Under the pieces are notes generated by a model, which saw only the letters and a list, made by a program, of their open reading frames with translations, was not told the origin of the DNA and ran no database searches. DNA of 64,000 nucleotides, from positions 124,001-188,000 of the forward strand of contig NC_135061.1 of NCBI RefSeq assembly GCF_051014685.1, read 5' to 3'. The translations under genes and the position numbers were made by a program. This stretch comes from Ptiloglossa arizonensis. Taxonomy: Eukaryota; Arthropoda; Insecta; Hymenoptera; Colletidae. Below, piece by piece: positions 1 to 10,975 of this stretch. Each line of letters starts with the position of its first letter. Position 1 is the stretch's first letter.

Positions 1-539
1 TTATACGTTATAAGTTATACGTTATACGTTATACGTTATACTTTATACGTTATACGTTATACGTTATACGTTATACGTTATACGTTATACGTTATACGTT
101 ATACGTTATACGCTATACGTTATACGTTATACGTTATACGTTATATGTTATAGGTTATACGTAATACGTTATACGTTATACGTTATACGTTATACGTTCT
201 ACGTTCTACGTTATACGTTATACGTTATACGTTATACGTTATACGTTATACGTTATACGTTATACGTTATACGTTATACGTTATACGTTATACGTTATAC
301 GTTATACGTTCCACGTTATACGTTATACGTTATACGTTATACGTTATACGTTATACGTTATACGTTCTACGTTCTACGTTCTACGTTATACGTTATACGT
401 TATACGTAATACGTTATACGTTATACGTTATACGTTATACGTTATACGTTATACGTTATACGTTATACGTTATACGTTATACGTTATACGTTATACGTTA
501 TACGTTATACGTTATACGCTATACGTTATACGTTATTCA

Positions 540-559
540 GCATAAGTTCTAGGATATGC
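540..559 (+). repeat. Divergent 20-bp box, type A (representative)
   Basis: GCATAAGTTCTAGGATATGC, preceded by GCTATAC GTTATAC GTTATTC A and usually followed by GTTATAC ATTATAT (or ATTGTAT). Downstream most copies share an ordered series of variant units: GTTGTAC, GGTATAC, GATATAC twice, GTTACAC, GTTATCC. Other starts: 4313, 4418, 16656, 18574, 18854, 19351, 19855, 20331, 21304, 22011, 22480, 22760, 23257, 23761, 24237, 26365, 27499, 30691, 31825, 37845, 38125, 39210, 39714, 40190, 41170, 41702, 44425, 47330, 52117, 59991 (TTCTCGG variant) and 60740. The box is itself heptamers in register (xGCATAA, GTTCTAG, GATATGC). Confidence 0.95.
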
Positions 560-847
560 GTTATACATTATATGTTATACGTTATACAATATACGTTATA
601 CGTTGTACGTTATACGGTATACGATATACGATATACGTTTCACGTTATCCGTTATACGTTATACGTTATACGTTATACGTATTACGTTATACGTTATACG
701 TTATACGTTATACGTATTACGTTATACGTTATACGTTATACGTTAAAAGTTATACGTTATACGTTATACGTTAAAAGTTATACGTTATACGTTATACGTT
801 ATACACTATATGTTATACGTTATACGTTATACACTATACGTTATACG

Positions 848-867
848 GCATAAGTTCTAGGATATGC
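848..867 (+). repeat. Divergent 20-bp box, type B (representative)
   Basis: Same 20-bp core, preceded by a module of GTTAAAA units, GTTATAC units, ACTATAT, three GTTATAC, ACTATAC, GTTATAC, G, and followed by GTTATAT ATTATAT. Other starts: 9780, 16488, 18406, 19687, 20163, 21675, 22312, 23593, 24069, 25308, 26029, 27870, 28745, 29690, 30355, 32196, 33071, 34016, 34681, 36074, 37663, 39546, 40022, 41541, 58045 and 60565. Copies 28745 and 33071 share a CTAGC variant. The retrotransposon lies 61 bp before the copy at 16488. Confidence 0.95.
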
Positions 868-1190
868 GTTATATATTATATGTTATACGTTATACGTTAT
901 ACGTTATACGTTATACGTTATACGTTATACGTTACACAGTATACGTTATACGTTATCCGTTATACGTTATACGTTATACTTTATACGTTATACGTTATAC
1001 GTTATACGTTATACGTATTACGTTATACGTTATACGTTATACGTTATACGTTATACGTTATACGTTATACGTTATACGTTATACGTTACACGTTATACGT
1101 TATACGTTATACGTTATACGTTATACGTTATACGTTATACGTTATACGTTAAAAGTTATACGTTATACGTTATACATTATACGTTATACG

Positions 1191-1210
1191 GCATAAGTTC
1201 TAGGATATGC
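1191..1210 (+). repeat. Divergent 20-bp box, type C (representative, commonest)
   Basis: Same core, preceded by a CpG-less unit (ATTATAC or AATATAC) and GTTATAC, TTTATAC or TTTTTAC, and followed by GTTATAG ATTATAT (or ATTATAC). Other starts: 1380, 1695, 4754, 4950, 6161, 6350, 7512, 7715, 8065, 10011, 16999, 17223, 20695, 20891, 24601, 24797, 25518, 26722, 26918, 27072, 29942, 31048, 31244, 31398, 34268, 34863, 35661, 36256, 40547, 40743, 42045, 42248, 42570, 44663, 44985, 45188, 45503, 48926, 49122, 49437, 50829, 53713, 53909, 54224, 55616, 57345, 57821, 58164, 58353, 60313, 61090, 61279, 62973, 63176 and 63351. Confidence 0.95.
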
Positions 1211-1876
1211 GTTATAGATTATATGTTATACGTTATACGTTATACGTTATACGTTATACGTTATACGTTACACGTTATGCGTTATACGTTATACGTTATA
1301 CGTTATACGTTATACGTTATACGTTATACGTTATACGTTAAAAGTTATACGTTATACGTTATACATTATACTTTTTACGGCATAAGTTCTAGGATATGCG
1401 TTATAGATTATATGTTATACGTTATACGTTATACGTTATACGTTATACGTTATACGTTACACAGTATACGTTATACGTTATCCGTTATACGTTATACGTT
1501 ATACTTTATACGTTATACGTTATACGTTATACGTTATACGTATTACGTCATACGTTATACGTTATACGTTATACGTTATACGTTATACGTTATACGTTAT
1601 ACGTTATACGTTATACGTTATACGTTATACGTTATACGTTATACGTTATACGTTATACGTTATACGTTATACGTTATACATTATACGTTATACGGCATAA
1701 GTTCTAGGATATGCGTTATAGATTATATGTTATGCGTTATACGTTATACGTTATACGTTATACGTTATACGTTACACGTTATACGTTATACGTTATACGT
1801 TATACGTTATACGTTATACGTTATACGTTATACGTTAAAAGTTATACGTTATACGTTATACATTATACTTTATACG

Positions 1877-1896
1877 GCATAAGATCTAGGATATGC
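1877..1896 (+). repeat. Divergent 20-bp box, type D (AGATCT variant)
   Basis: Core GCATAAGATCTAGGATATGC, one base different from the other types, which creates AGATCT. It is preceded by ATTATAC TTTATAC G and followed by GTTATAG ATTATAT. Other starts: 8247, 42752 (GCATTAGATC), 45685, 49619, 54406 and 63540. It marks one family of related blocks across the window. Confidence 0.95.
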
Positions 1897-2414
1897 GTTA
1901 TAGATTATATGTTATACGTTATACGTTATACGTTATACGTTATACGTTATACGTTATACGTTACACAGTATACGTTATACGTTATCCGTTATACGTTATA
2001 CGTTATACTTTATACGTTATACGTTATACGTTATACGTTATACGTATTACGTTATACGTTATACGTTATACGTTATACGTTATACGTTATACCTTATACG
2101 TTATACGTTATACGTTATACGTTATACGTTATACGTTATACGTTATACGTTATACGTTATTTGTTATAGGTTATACGTTATACGTTATACATTATACGTT
2201 ATACGTTATACGTTATACGTTATACGTTATACGTTATACGTATTACGTTATACGTTATACGTTATACGTTATACGTTATACGTTATACGTTATACGCTAT
2301 ACTTTATACGTAATACGTTACACGTTATACGTTATACGGTATACGTTATACGTTATACGTTATACGTTATACGTTATACGTTATGCGTTATACGTTATAC
2401 GTTATACGTTATAC

Positions 2415-3296
2415 GTATTACGTTATAGGTTATACGTTATACGTTATAGGTTATACGTTATACGTTATACGTTATACATTATACGTTGTACGTTGTACGT
2501 TATACGTTATACGTTATACGTTATACGATATACGTTATACGTTATACGTTACACGTTACACGTTATACGTTATACGTTATACGTTATACGTAATACGTTA
2601 TACGTTATACGTTATACGTTATACGTTATACGTTATACGTTATACGTTATACGTTATACGCTATACGTTATACGTTATACGTTATACGTTATACGTTATA
2701 CGTTATACGTTATACGTTATACGTTATACGGTATACGTTATACGTTATACGTTATACGTTCTACGTTATACGTTATACGTTATACGTTATACGTTATACG
2801 TTATACGTTATACGTTATACTTTATACGTTATACGTTATACGTTATACGTTATACGTATTACGTTATAGGTTATACGTTATACGTTATAGGTTATACGTT
2901 ATACGTTATACGTTATACATTATACGTTGTACGTTGTACGTTATACGTTATACGTTATACGTTATACGATATACGTTATACGTTATACGTTACACGTTAC
3001 ACGTTATACGTTATACGTTATACGTTATACGTAATACGTTATACGTTATACGTTATACGTTATACGTTATACGTTATACGTTATACGTTATACGTTATAC
3101 GCTATACGTTATACGTTATACGTTATACGTTATACGTTATACGTTATACGTTATACGTTATACGTTATACGGTATACGTTATACGTTATACGTTATACGT
3201 TCTACGTTATACGTTATACGTTATACGTTATACGTTATACGTTATACGTTATACGTTATACTTTATACGTTATACGTTATACGTTATACGTTATAC
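2415..3296 (+). repeat. Tandem duplication, 441-bp period
   Basis: Two adjacent copies beginning with GTATTAC at 2415 and 2856 (441 = 63 x 7). Both carry the same ordered variants: two GTTATAG units, ATTATAC, a GTTGTAC doublet, GATATAC, a GTTACAC doublet, GTAATAC, GCTATAC, GGTATAC, GTTCTAC and TTTATAC. Confidence 0.85.
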
Positions 3297-3527
3297 GTTA
3301 TACGTTATACGTTATACGTTATACGTTATACGCTATACGTTATACGTTATACGTTATACGTTATATGTTATAGGTTATACGTAATACGTTATACGTTATA
3401 CGTTATACGTTATACGTTCTACGTTCTACGTTATACGTTATACGTTATACGTTATACGTTATACGTTATACGTTATACGTTATACGTTATACGTTATACG
3501 TTATACGTTATACGTTATACGTTATAC

Positions 3528-3597
3528 GTTCTACGTTCTACGTTCTACGTTCTACGTTCTACGTTCTACGTTCTACGTTCTACGTTCTACGTTCTAC
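3528..3597 (+). repeat. Homogeneous run of ten GTTCTAC units
   Basis: Ten consecutive units with the same A to C change, flanked by standard GTTATAC. Elsewhere this variant occurs singly or in runs of two to four. This is a local expansion of one variant unit. Confidence 0.95.
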
Positions 3598-4144
3598 GTT
3601 ATACGTTATACGTTATACGTTATACGTTATACGTTATACGTTATACGTTATACGTTATACGTTATACGTTATACGTTATACGTTATACGTTATACGTTAT
3701 ACGTTATACGTTATACGTTATACGTTATACGTTATACGTTATACGTTATACGTTATACGTTATACGTTATACGTTATAGGTTATACGTTATAGGTTATAC
3801 GTTATACGTTATACGTTATGCGTTATACGTTATGCGTTATACGTTATACGTTATACGTTATACGTTATACGTTATACGTTATACGTTATACGTTATACGT
3901 TATACGTTATACGTTATACGTTATACGTTATACGTTATACGTTATACGTTATACGTTATACGTATTACGTTATACGTTATACGTTATACGTTAAAAGTTA
4001 TTCGTTATACGTTATACGTTAAAAGTTATACGTTAAACGTTAAAAGTTATACGTTATACGTTATACGTTAAAAGTTATACGTTATACGTTATACGTTATA
4101 CACTATATGTTATACGTTATACGTTATACACTATACGTTATACG

Positions 4145-4164
4145 GCATAAGTTCTAGGATATGC
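4145..4164 (+). repeat. Divergent 20-bp box, type E (double GTTGTAC flank)
   Basis: Type B upstream flank, followed by GTTATAC GTTGTAC GTTATAC GTTGTAC instead of the ATTATAT module (the first copy has ATTATAC after the core). Other starts: 44257, 47162, 51949 and 59823. Each is followed by a type A box 105 to 168 bp or so downstream. Confidence 0.9.
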
Positions 4165-7100
4165 ATTATACGTTGTACGTTATACGTTGTACGTTATACG
4201 TTATACGTTATACGTTATACGTTATACGTTATACGTTATACGTTATACGTTATACGTTATACGTTATACGTTATACTTTATACGTTATACGCTATACGTT
4301 ATACGTTATTCAGCATAAGTTCTAGGATATGCGTTATACATTATATGTTATACGTTATACATTATACGTTATACGTTATACGTTATACGTTATACGCTAT
4401 ACGTTATACGTTATTCAGCATAAGTTCTAGGATATGCGTTATACATTATATGTTATACGTTATACATTATACGTTATACGTTGTACGTTATACGGTATAC
4501 GATATACGATATACGTTACACGTTATCCGTTATACGTTATACGTTATACGTTATACGTATTACGTTATACGTTATACGTTATACGTTATACGTTATACGT
4601 TATACGTTATACGTTATACGTTATACGTTATACGTTATACGTTATACGTTACACGTTATACGTTATACGTTATACGTTATACGTTATACGTTATACGTTA
4701 TACGTTATACGTTAAAAGTTATACGTTATACGTTATACATTATACGTTATACGGCATAAGTTCTAGGATATGCGTTATAGATTATATGTTATACGTTATA
4801 TGTTATACGTTATACGTTATACGTTATACGTTACACGTTATACGTTATACGTTATACGTTATACGTTATACGTTATACGTTATACGTTATACGTTATACG
4901 TTATACGTTATAAGTTATACGTTATACGTTATACATTATACGTTATACGGCATAAGTTCTAGGATATGCGTTATAGATTATATGTTATACGTTATACGTT
5001 ATACGTTATACGTTATACGTTATACGTTATACGTTACACAGTATACGTTATACGTTATCCGTTATACGTTATACGTTATACTTTATACGTTATACGTTAT
5101 ACGTTATACGTTATACGTATTACGTTATACGTTATACGTTATACGTTATACGTTATACGTTATACGTTATACGTTATACGTTATACGTTATACGTTATAC
5201 GTTATACGTTATACGTTATACGTTATACGTTATACGTTATACGTTATACTTTATACGTTATACGTTATACGTTATACGTTATACGTTATACGTTATACGT
5301 TATACGTTATACGTTATACGCTATACGTTATACGTTATACGTTATACGTTATATGTTATAGGTTATACGTAATACGTTATACGTTATACGTTATACGTTA
5401 TACGTATTACGTTATAGGTTATACGTTATACGTTATAGGTTATACGTTATACGTTATACGTTATACATTATACGTTGTACGTTATACGTTATACGTTATA
5501 CGTTATACGTTATACGATATACGTTATACGTTATACGTTACACGTTACACGTTATACGTTATACGTTATACGTTATACGTAATACGTTATACGTTATACG
5601 TTATACGTTATACGTTATACGTTATACGTTATACGTTATACGTTATACGTTATACGTTATACGTTATACGTTATACTTTATACGTTATACGTTATACGTT
5701 ATACGTTATACGTTATACGTTATACGTTATACGTTATACGTTATACGTTATACGTTATACGTTATACGTTATACGTTATACTTTATACGTTATACGTTAT
5801 ACGTTATACGTTATACGTTATACGTTATACGTTATACGTTATACGTTATACGCTATACGTTATACGTTATACGTTATACGTTATATGTTATAGGTTATAC
5901 GTAATACGTTATACGTTATACGTTATACGTTATACGTATTACGTTATAGGTTATACGTTATACGTTATAGGTTATACGTTATACGTTATACGTTATACAT
6001 TATACGTTATACGTTATACGCTATACGTTATACGTTATACGTTATACGTTATACGTTACACGTTATACGTTATACGTTATACGTTATACGTTATACGTTA
6101 TACGTTATACGTTATACGTTAAAAGTTATACGTTATACGTTATACATTATACGTTATACGGCATAAGTTCTAGGATATGCGTTATAGATTATATGTTATA
6201 CGTTATATGTTATACGTTATACGTTATACGTTATACGTTACACGTTATACGTTATACGTTATACGTTATACGTTATACGTTATACGTTATACGTTATACG
6301 TTATACGTTATAGGTTATACGTTATACGTTATACATTATACTTTATACGGCATAAGTTCTAGGATATGCGTTATAGATTATATGTTATACGTTATACGTT
6401 ATACGTTATACGTTATACGTTATACGTTATACGTTACACAGTATACGTTATACGTTATCCGTTATACGTTATACGTTATACTTTATACGTTATACGTTAT
6501 ACGTTATACGTTATACGTATTACGTTATACGTTATACGTTATACGTTATACGTTATACGTTATACGTTATACGTTATACGTTATACGTTATACGTTATAC
6601 GTTATACGTTATACGTTATACGTTATACGTTATACGTTATACGTTATACGTTATACTTTATACGTTATACGTTATACGTTATACGTTATACGTTATACGT
6701 TATACGTTATACGTTATACGTTATACGCTATACGTTATACGTTATACGTTATACGTTATATGTTATAGGTTATACGTAATACGTTATACGTTATACGTTA
6801 TACGTTATACGTATTACGTTATAGGTTATACGTTATACGTTATAGGTTATACGTTATACGTTATACGTTATACATTATACGTTGTACGTTATACGTTATA
6901 CGTTATACGTTATACGTTATACGATATACGTTATACGTTATACGTTACACGTTACACGTTATACGTTATACGTTATACGTTATACGTAATACGTTATACG
7001 TTATACGTTATACGTTATACGTTATACGTTATACGTTATACGTTATACGTTATACGTTATACGTTATACGTTATACGTTATACGTTATACGTTATACGTT

Positions 7101-10100
7101 ATACGTTATACGTTATACGGTATACGTTATACGTTATACGTTATACGTTCTACGTTATACGTTATACGTTATACGTTATACGTTATACGTTATACGTTAT
7201 ACGTTATACTTTATACGTTATACGTTATACGTTATACGTTATACGTTATACGTTATACGTTATACGTTCTACGTTCTACGTTATACGTTATACGTTATAC
7301 GTTATACGTTATACGTTATACGTTATACGTTATACGTTATACGTTATACGTTATACGTTATACGTTATACGTTATACGTTACACGTTATACATTACACGT
7401 TATACGTTATACGTTATACGTTATACGTTATACGTTATACGTTATACGTTATACGTTATACGTTATACGTTAAAAGTTATACGTTATACGTTATACATTA
7501 TACGATATACGGCATAAGTTCTAGGATATGCGTTATAGATTATATGTTATACGTTATACGTTATACGTTATACGTTATACGTTATACGTTATACGTTACA
7601 CGTTATGCGTTATACGTTATACGTTATACGTTATACGTTATACGTTATACGTTATACGTTATACGTTATACGTTAAAAGTTATACGTTATACGTTATACA
7701 TTATACTTTTTACGGCATAAGTTCTAGGATATGCGTTATAGATTATATGTTATACGTTATACGTTATACGTTATACGTTATACGTTATACGTTATACGTT
7801 ATACGTTACACAGTATACGTTATACGTTATCCGTTATACGTTATACGTTATACTTTATACGTTATACGTTATACGTTATACGTTATACGTATTACGTCAT
7901 ACGTTATACGTTATACGTTATACGTTATACGTTATACGTTATACGTTATACGTTATACGTTATACGTTATACGTTATACGTTATACGTTATACGTTATAC
8001 GTTATACGTTATACGTTATACGTTATACGTTATACGTTATACGTTATACATTATACGTTATACGGCATAAGTTCTAGGATATGCGTTATAGATTATATGT
8101 TATGCGTTATACGTTATACGTTATACGTTATACGTTATACGTTACACGTTATACGTTATACGTTATACGTTATACGTTATACGTTATACGTTATACGTTA
8201 TACGTTAAAAGTTATACGTTATACGTTATACATTATACTTTATACGGCATAAGATCTAGGATATGCGTTATAGATTATATGTTATACGTTATACGTTATA
8301 CGTTATACGTTATACGTTATACGTTATACGTTACACAGTATACGTTATACGTTATCCGTTATACGTTATACGTTATACTTTATACGTTATACGTTATACG
8401 TTATACGTTATACGTATTACGTTATACGTTATACGTTATACGTTATACGTTATACGTTATACCTTATACGTTATACGTTATACGTTATACGTTATACGTT
8501 ATACGTTATACGTTATACGTTATACGTTATTTGTTATAGGTTATACGTTATACGTTATACATTATACGTTATACGTTATACGTTATACGTTATACGTATT
8601 ACGTTATACGTTATACGTTATACGTTATACGTTATACGTTATACGTTATACGCTATACTTTATACGTAATACGTTACACGTTATACGTTATACGTTATAC
8701 GTTATACGTTATACGATATACGTTATACGTTATACGTTACACGTTACACGTTATACGTTATACGTTATACGTTATACGTAATACGTTATACGTTATACGT
8801 TATACGTTATACGTTATACGTTATACGTTATACGTTATACGTTATACGTTATACGTTATACGTAATACGTTATACGTTATACGTTATACGTTATACGTTA
8901 TACGTTATACGTTATACGTTATACGTTATACGTTATACGTTATACGTTATACGTTATACGTTATACGTTATACGTTATACGTTATACGTTATACGATATA
9001 CTTTATACGTTATACGTTATACGTTATACGTTATACGTTATACGTTATACGTTATACGTTATACGTTATACGCTATACGTTATACGTTATACGTTATACG
9101 TTATATGTTATAGGTTATACGTAATACGTTATACGTTATACGTTATACGTTATACGTTCTGCGTTCTACGTTATACGTTATACGTTATACGTTATACGTT
9201 ATACGTTATACGTTATACGTTATACGTTATACGTTATACGTTATACGTTATACGTTATACGTTATACGTTATACGTTATACGTTATACGTTATACGTTAT
9301 ACGTTATACGTTATACGTTATACGTTATACGTTATACGTTCTACGTTCTACGTTCTACGTTATACGTTATACGTTATACGTTATACGTTATACGTTATAC
9401 GTTATACGTTATACGTTATACGTTATACGTTATACGTTATACGTTATACGTTATACGTTATACGTTATACGTTATACGTTATACGTTATACGTTATACGT
9501 TATACGTTATGCGTTATACGTTATACGTTATAGGTTATACGTTATAGGTTATACGTTATACGTTATACGTTATGCGTTATACGTTATGCGTTATACGTTA
9601 TACGTTATACGTTATACGTTATACGTTATACGTTATACGTTATACGTTATACGTTATACGTTATACGTTATACGTTAAAAGTTATACGGTATACGTTATA
9701 CGTTAAAAGTTATACGTTATACGTTATACGTTATACACTATATGTTATACGTTATACGTTATACACTATACGTTATACGGCATAAGTTCTAGGATATGCG
9801 TTATATATTATATGTTATACGTTGTACGTTATACGTTATACGTTATACGTTATACGTTATACGTTATACGTTATACGTTATACGTTATACGTTATACGTT
9901 ATACGTTATACGTTATACGTTATACGTTATACGTTATACGTTATACGTTATACGTTATACGTTATACGTTAAAAGTTATACGTTATACGTTATACATTAT
10001 ACGTTATACGGCATAAGTTCTAGGATATGCGTTATAGATTATATGTTATACGTTATACGTTATACGTTATACGTTATACGTTATACGTTACACGTTATAC

Positions 10101-10199
10101 GTTATACGTTATACGTTATACGTTATACGTTATACGTTATACGTTATACGTTATACACTATATGTTATACGTTATACGTTATACACTATACGTTATACG

Positions 10200-10219
10200 G
10201 CATAAGTTCTAGGATATGC
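10200..10219 (+). repeat. Divergent 20-bp box, hybrid B-upstream / C-downstream
   Basis: The upstream flank is of type B (ACTATAT to ACTATAC) and the downstream flank of type C (GTTATAG ATTATAT). Other copies start at 30131, 34457 and 35850, each exactly 224 bp before a type B box. The copy at 10200 is followed by the retrotransposon. This is consistent with recombination between box types within the array. Confidence 0.9.
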
Positions 10220-10362
10220 GTTATAGATTATATGTTATACGTTATACGTTATACGTTATACGTTATACGTTATACGTTATACGTTATACGTATTACGTTA
10301 TACGTTATACGTTATACGTTAAAAGTTATACGGTATACGTTATACGTTAAAAGTTATACGTT

Positions 10363-10378
10363 ATACGTTATACGTTAT
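10363..10378. repeat. Target-site duplication, 3' (poly(A)) side
   Basis: ATACGTTATACGTTAT, identical to 16427-16442. In a 7-bp repeat, lengths of 2, 9 or 16 bp would all match. The 16-bp choice rests on empty paralogous sites: box-to-box distance there is 224 bp, and 16488-10200 = 6288, minus 6048 for the element and 16 for the duplication, gives 224. One T at 10378 could instead belong to the poly(T) run. Confidence 0.8.
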
Positions 10379-10403
10379 TTTTTTTTTTTTTTTTTTTTTT
10401 TTT
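10379..10403 (-). other. Poly(A) tail of the retrotransposon
   Basis: Uninterrupted run of 25 T on the plus strand (26 if 10378 is counted), which is the 3' poly(A) of the minus-strand element. It abuts satellite ending GTTAT. This marks the site where reverse transcription was primed: a plus-strand 3' end at GTTAT in the unit GTTAT/AC. Confidence 0.95.
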
Positions 10404-10406
10404 ATT
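10401..10406 (-). promoter_or_regulatory. AATAAA hexamer at the extreme 3' end
   Basis: On the minus strand the unique sequence ends ACGTTAATAAA and runs straight into the poly(A). The hexamer matches the canonical polyadenylation signal but has no downstream spacing within the element. It may be only the junction of TTAAT with the tail. The alternatives are a genuine signal with cleavage in the tail, or a simple 3' repeat. Confidence 0.4.
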
Positions 10407-10551
10407 AACGTGGGGGAAATCTTCGAAAGACCCCCCCGCCGCATGGGGAGGGGCGGGGGGAGTGTGGGATTCCCCGCGCCCGGAAGGAAACCCATCGGGC
10501 GCGGGACCTACCCACTAAAACCCACCACGGTGGCCATCCTCGCACTATGCA

Positions 10552-10598
10552 GGGGGAGCACCTGGGACCGAAGACATCATAACGTCAGGTGCTCCCCC
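10552..10598 (-). other. 3' UTR hairpin 1 (13-bp stem)
   Basis: Arms GGGGGAGCACCTG (10552-10564) and CAGGTGCTCCCCC (10586-10598) pair perfectly around a 21-nt loop. This is the hairpin nearest the poly(A). Confidence 0.8.
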
Positions 10599-10631
10599 GT
10601 GCAGGGCTCTCGCGCCCGTGTCCTCCCGTTC

Positions 10632-10668
10632 CAGGGAAGGGAGGGGGTACTTCACCCTCCCTTCCCTG
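10632..10668 (-). other. 3' UTR hairpin 2 (14-bp stem)
   Basis: Arms CAGGGAAGGGAGGG (10632-10645) and CCCTCCCTTCCCTG (10655-10668) pair perfectly with a 9-nt loop. Confidence 0.85.
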
Positions 10669-10693
10669 TTTTCTCCTCGGCGCTCTGGCGCCC

Positions 10694-10726
10694 GACGTCG
10701 GAGCAGGGCCACACTGCTCCGACGTC
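10694..10726 (-). other. 3' UTR hairpin 3 (13-bp stem)
   Basis: Arms GACGTCGGAGCAG (10694-10706) and CTGCTCCGACGTC (10714-10726) pair perfectly with a 7-nt loop. Confidence 0.85.
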
Positions 10727-10737
10727 CCACTCCCGGG

Positions 10738-10773
10738 GGCCGCCCGAGGGCGGCCGCGAGTCCCACACTCGCG
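10738..10773 (-). other. 3' UTR hairpins 4 and 5 (adjacent short stems)
   Basis: Two back-to-back inverted repeats. GGCCGCCC (10738-10745) pairs with GGGCGGCC (10748-10755), where the central pairs must open to form a loop. CGCGAGT (10755-10761) pairs with ACTCGCG (10767-10773) around a 5-nt loop. They share base 10755, so the stems would abut or stack. Confidence 0.65.
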
Positions 10774-10792
10774 ACCGCCCACGGCCCCCATA

Positions 10793-10836
10793 GCCGCGCC
10801 GGAGGCACGGCCCTGGGACCGTGCCGTCGGCGCGGC
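10793..10836 (-). other. 3' UTR hairpin 6 (two-part stem)
   Basis: Outer arms GCCGCGCCG (10793-10801) and CGGCGCGGC (10828-10836) enclose inner arms GGCACGG (10804-10810) and CCGTGCC (10819-10825). Two unpaired bases on each side form a symmetric internal loop, with an 8-nt terminal loop. Confidence 0.8.
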
Positions 10837-10858
10837 CGCACCCCGGCTCGTACGCTCC

Positions 10859-10887
10859 CGAGGGCGGCTCTGGCCTCTCCGCCCTCG
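10859..10887 (-). other. 3' UTR hairpin 7 (9-bp stem)
   Basis: Arms CGAGGGCGG (10859-10867) and CCGCCCTCG (10879-10887) pair perfectly around an 11-nt loop. Beyond one mismatch the outer bases GCTC and GAGC also pair. It is the hairpin closest to the ORF2 stop. Confidence 0.75.
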
Positions 10888-10975
10888 AGAGCGTCGCCGT
10901 CCCTTATTCCTCCCACCCCTCAGACGACGGGCGGTGGCACGAGCCTCAAGGGCTACGCACCCCCGCCCGCCGCTC

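Larger units (their letters stand above)
1..10378 (+). repeat. Heptamer satellite array (GTTATAC)n, left block
   Basis: Continuous head-to-tail array of the 7-bp unit GTTATAC, in one orientation. Recurrent variant units include GTTCTAC, GTATTAC, GTAATAC, GTTACAC, GTTATCC, GTTGTAC, GGTATAC, GATATAC, GCTATAC, GTTATGC, GTTATAG, GTTAAAA, CTTATAC and ACTATAT. Twenty 20-bp divergent boxes lie in it at starts from 540 to 10200, and every start is congruent to 1 modulo 7, so the block keeps its register across 9.7 kb. No gene is supported. All plus-strand open frames are satellite translation. The right edge is the insertion point of the retrotransposon. Function is unknown; centromeric or pericentromeric heterochromatin is a reasonable inference but is not shown by the sequence. 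Confidence 0.97.
10404..10975 (-). other. 3' UTR of the retrotransposon
   Basis: About 570 bp between the ORF2 stop (TGA at 10978-10976) and the poly(A). It has no convincing coding sequence; open frames here on both strands are short, GC-rich and low in complexity. From 10552 to about 10890 it is almost entirely perfect inverted repeats, listed individually. In related elements such as SART1 and R2 the 3' UTR RNA is what the reverse transcriptase recognises, so structured RNA here fits that role by inference. Confidence 0.85.

Noticed and set aside
1877..1896. AGATCT as a functional palindromic site in type D boxes
   Set aside because: It is a single-base variant of the common box, present in only seven related blocks, and is explained by shared descent.
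10404..10975. Protein-coding open frames in the 3' UTR on both strands
   Set aside because: They lie across the inverted repeats, show no family features and overlap one another in several frames.
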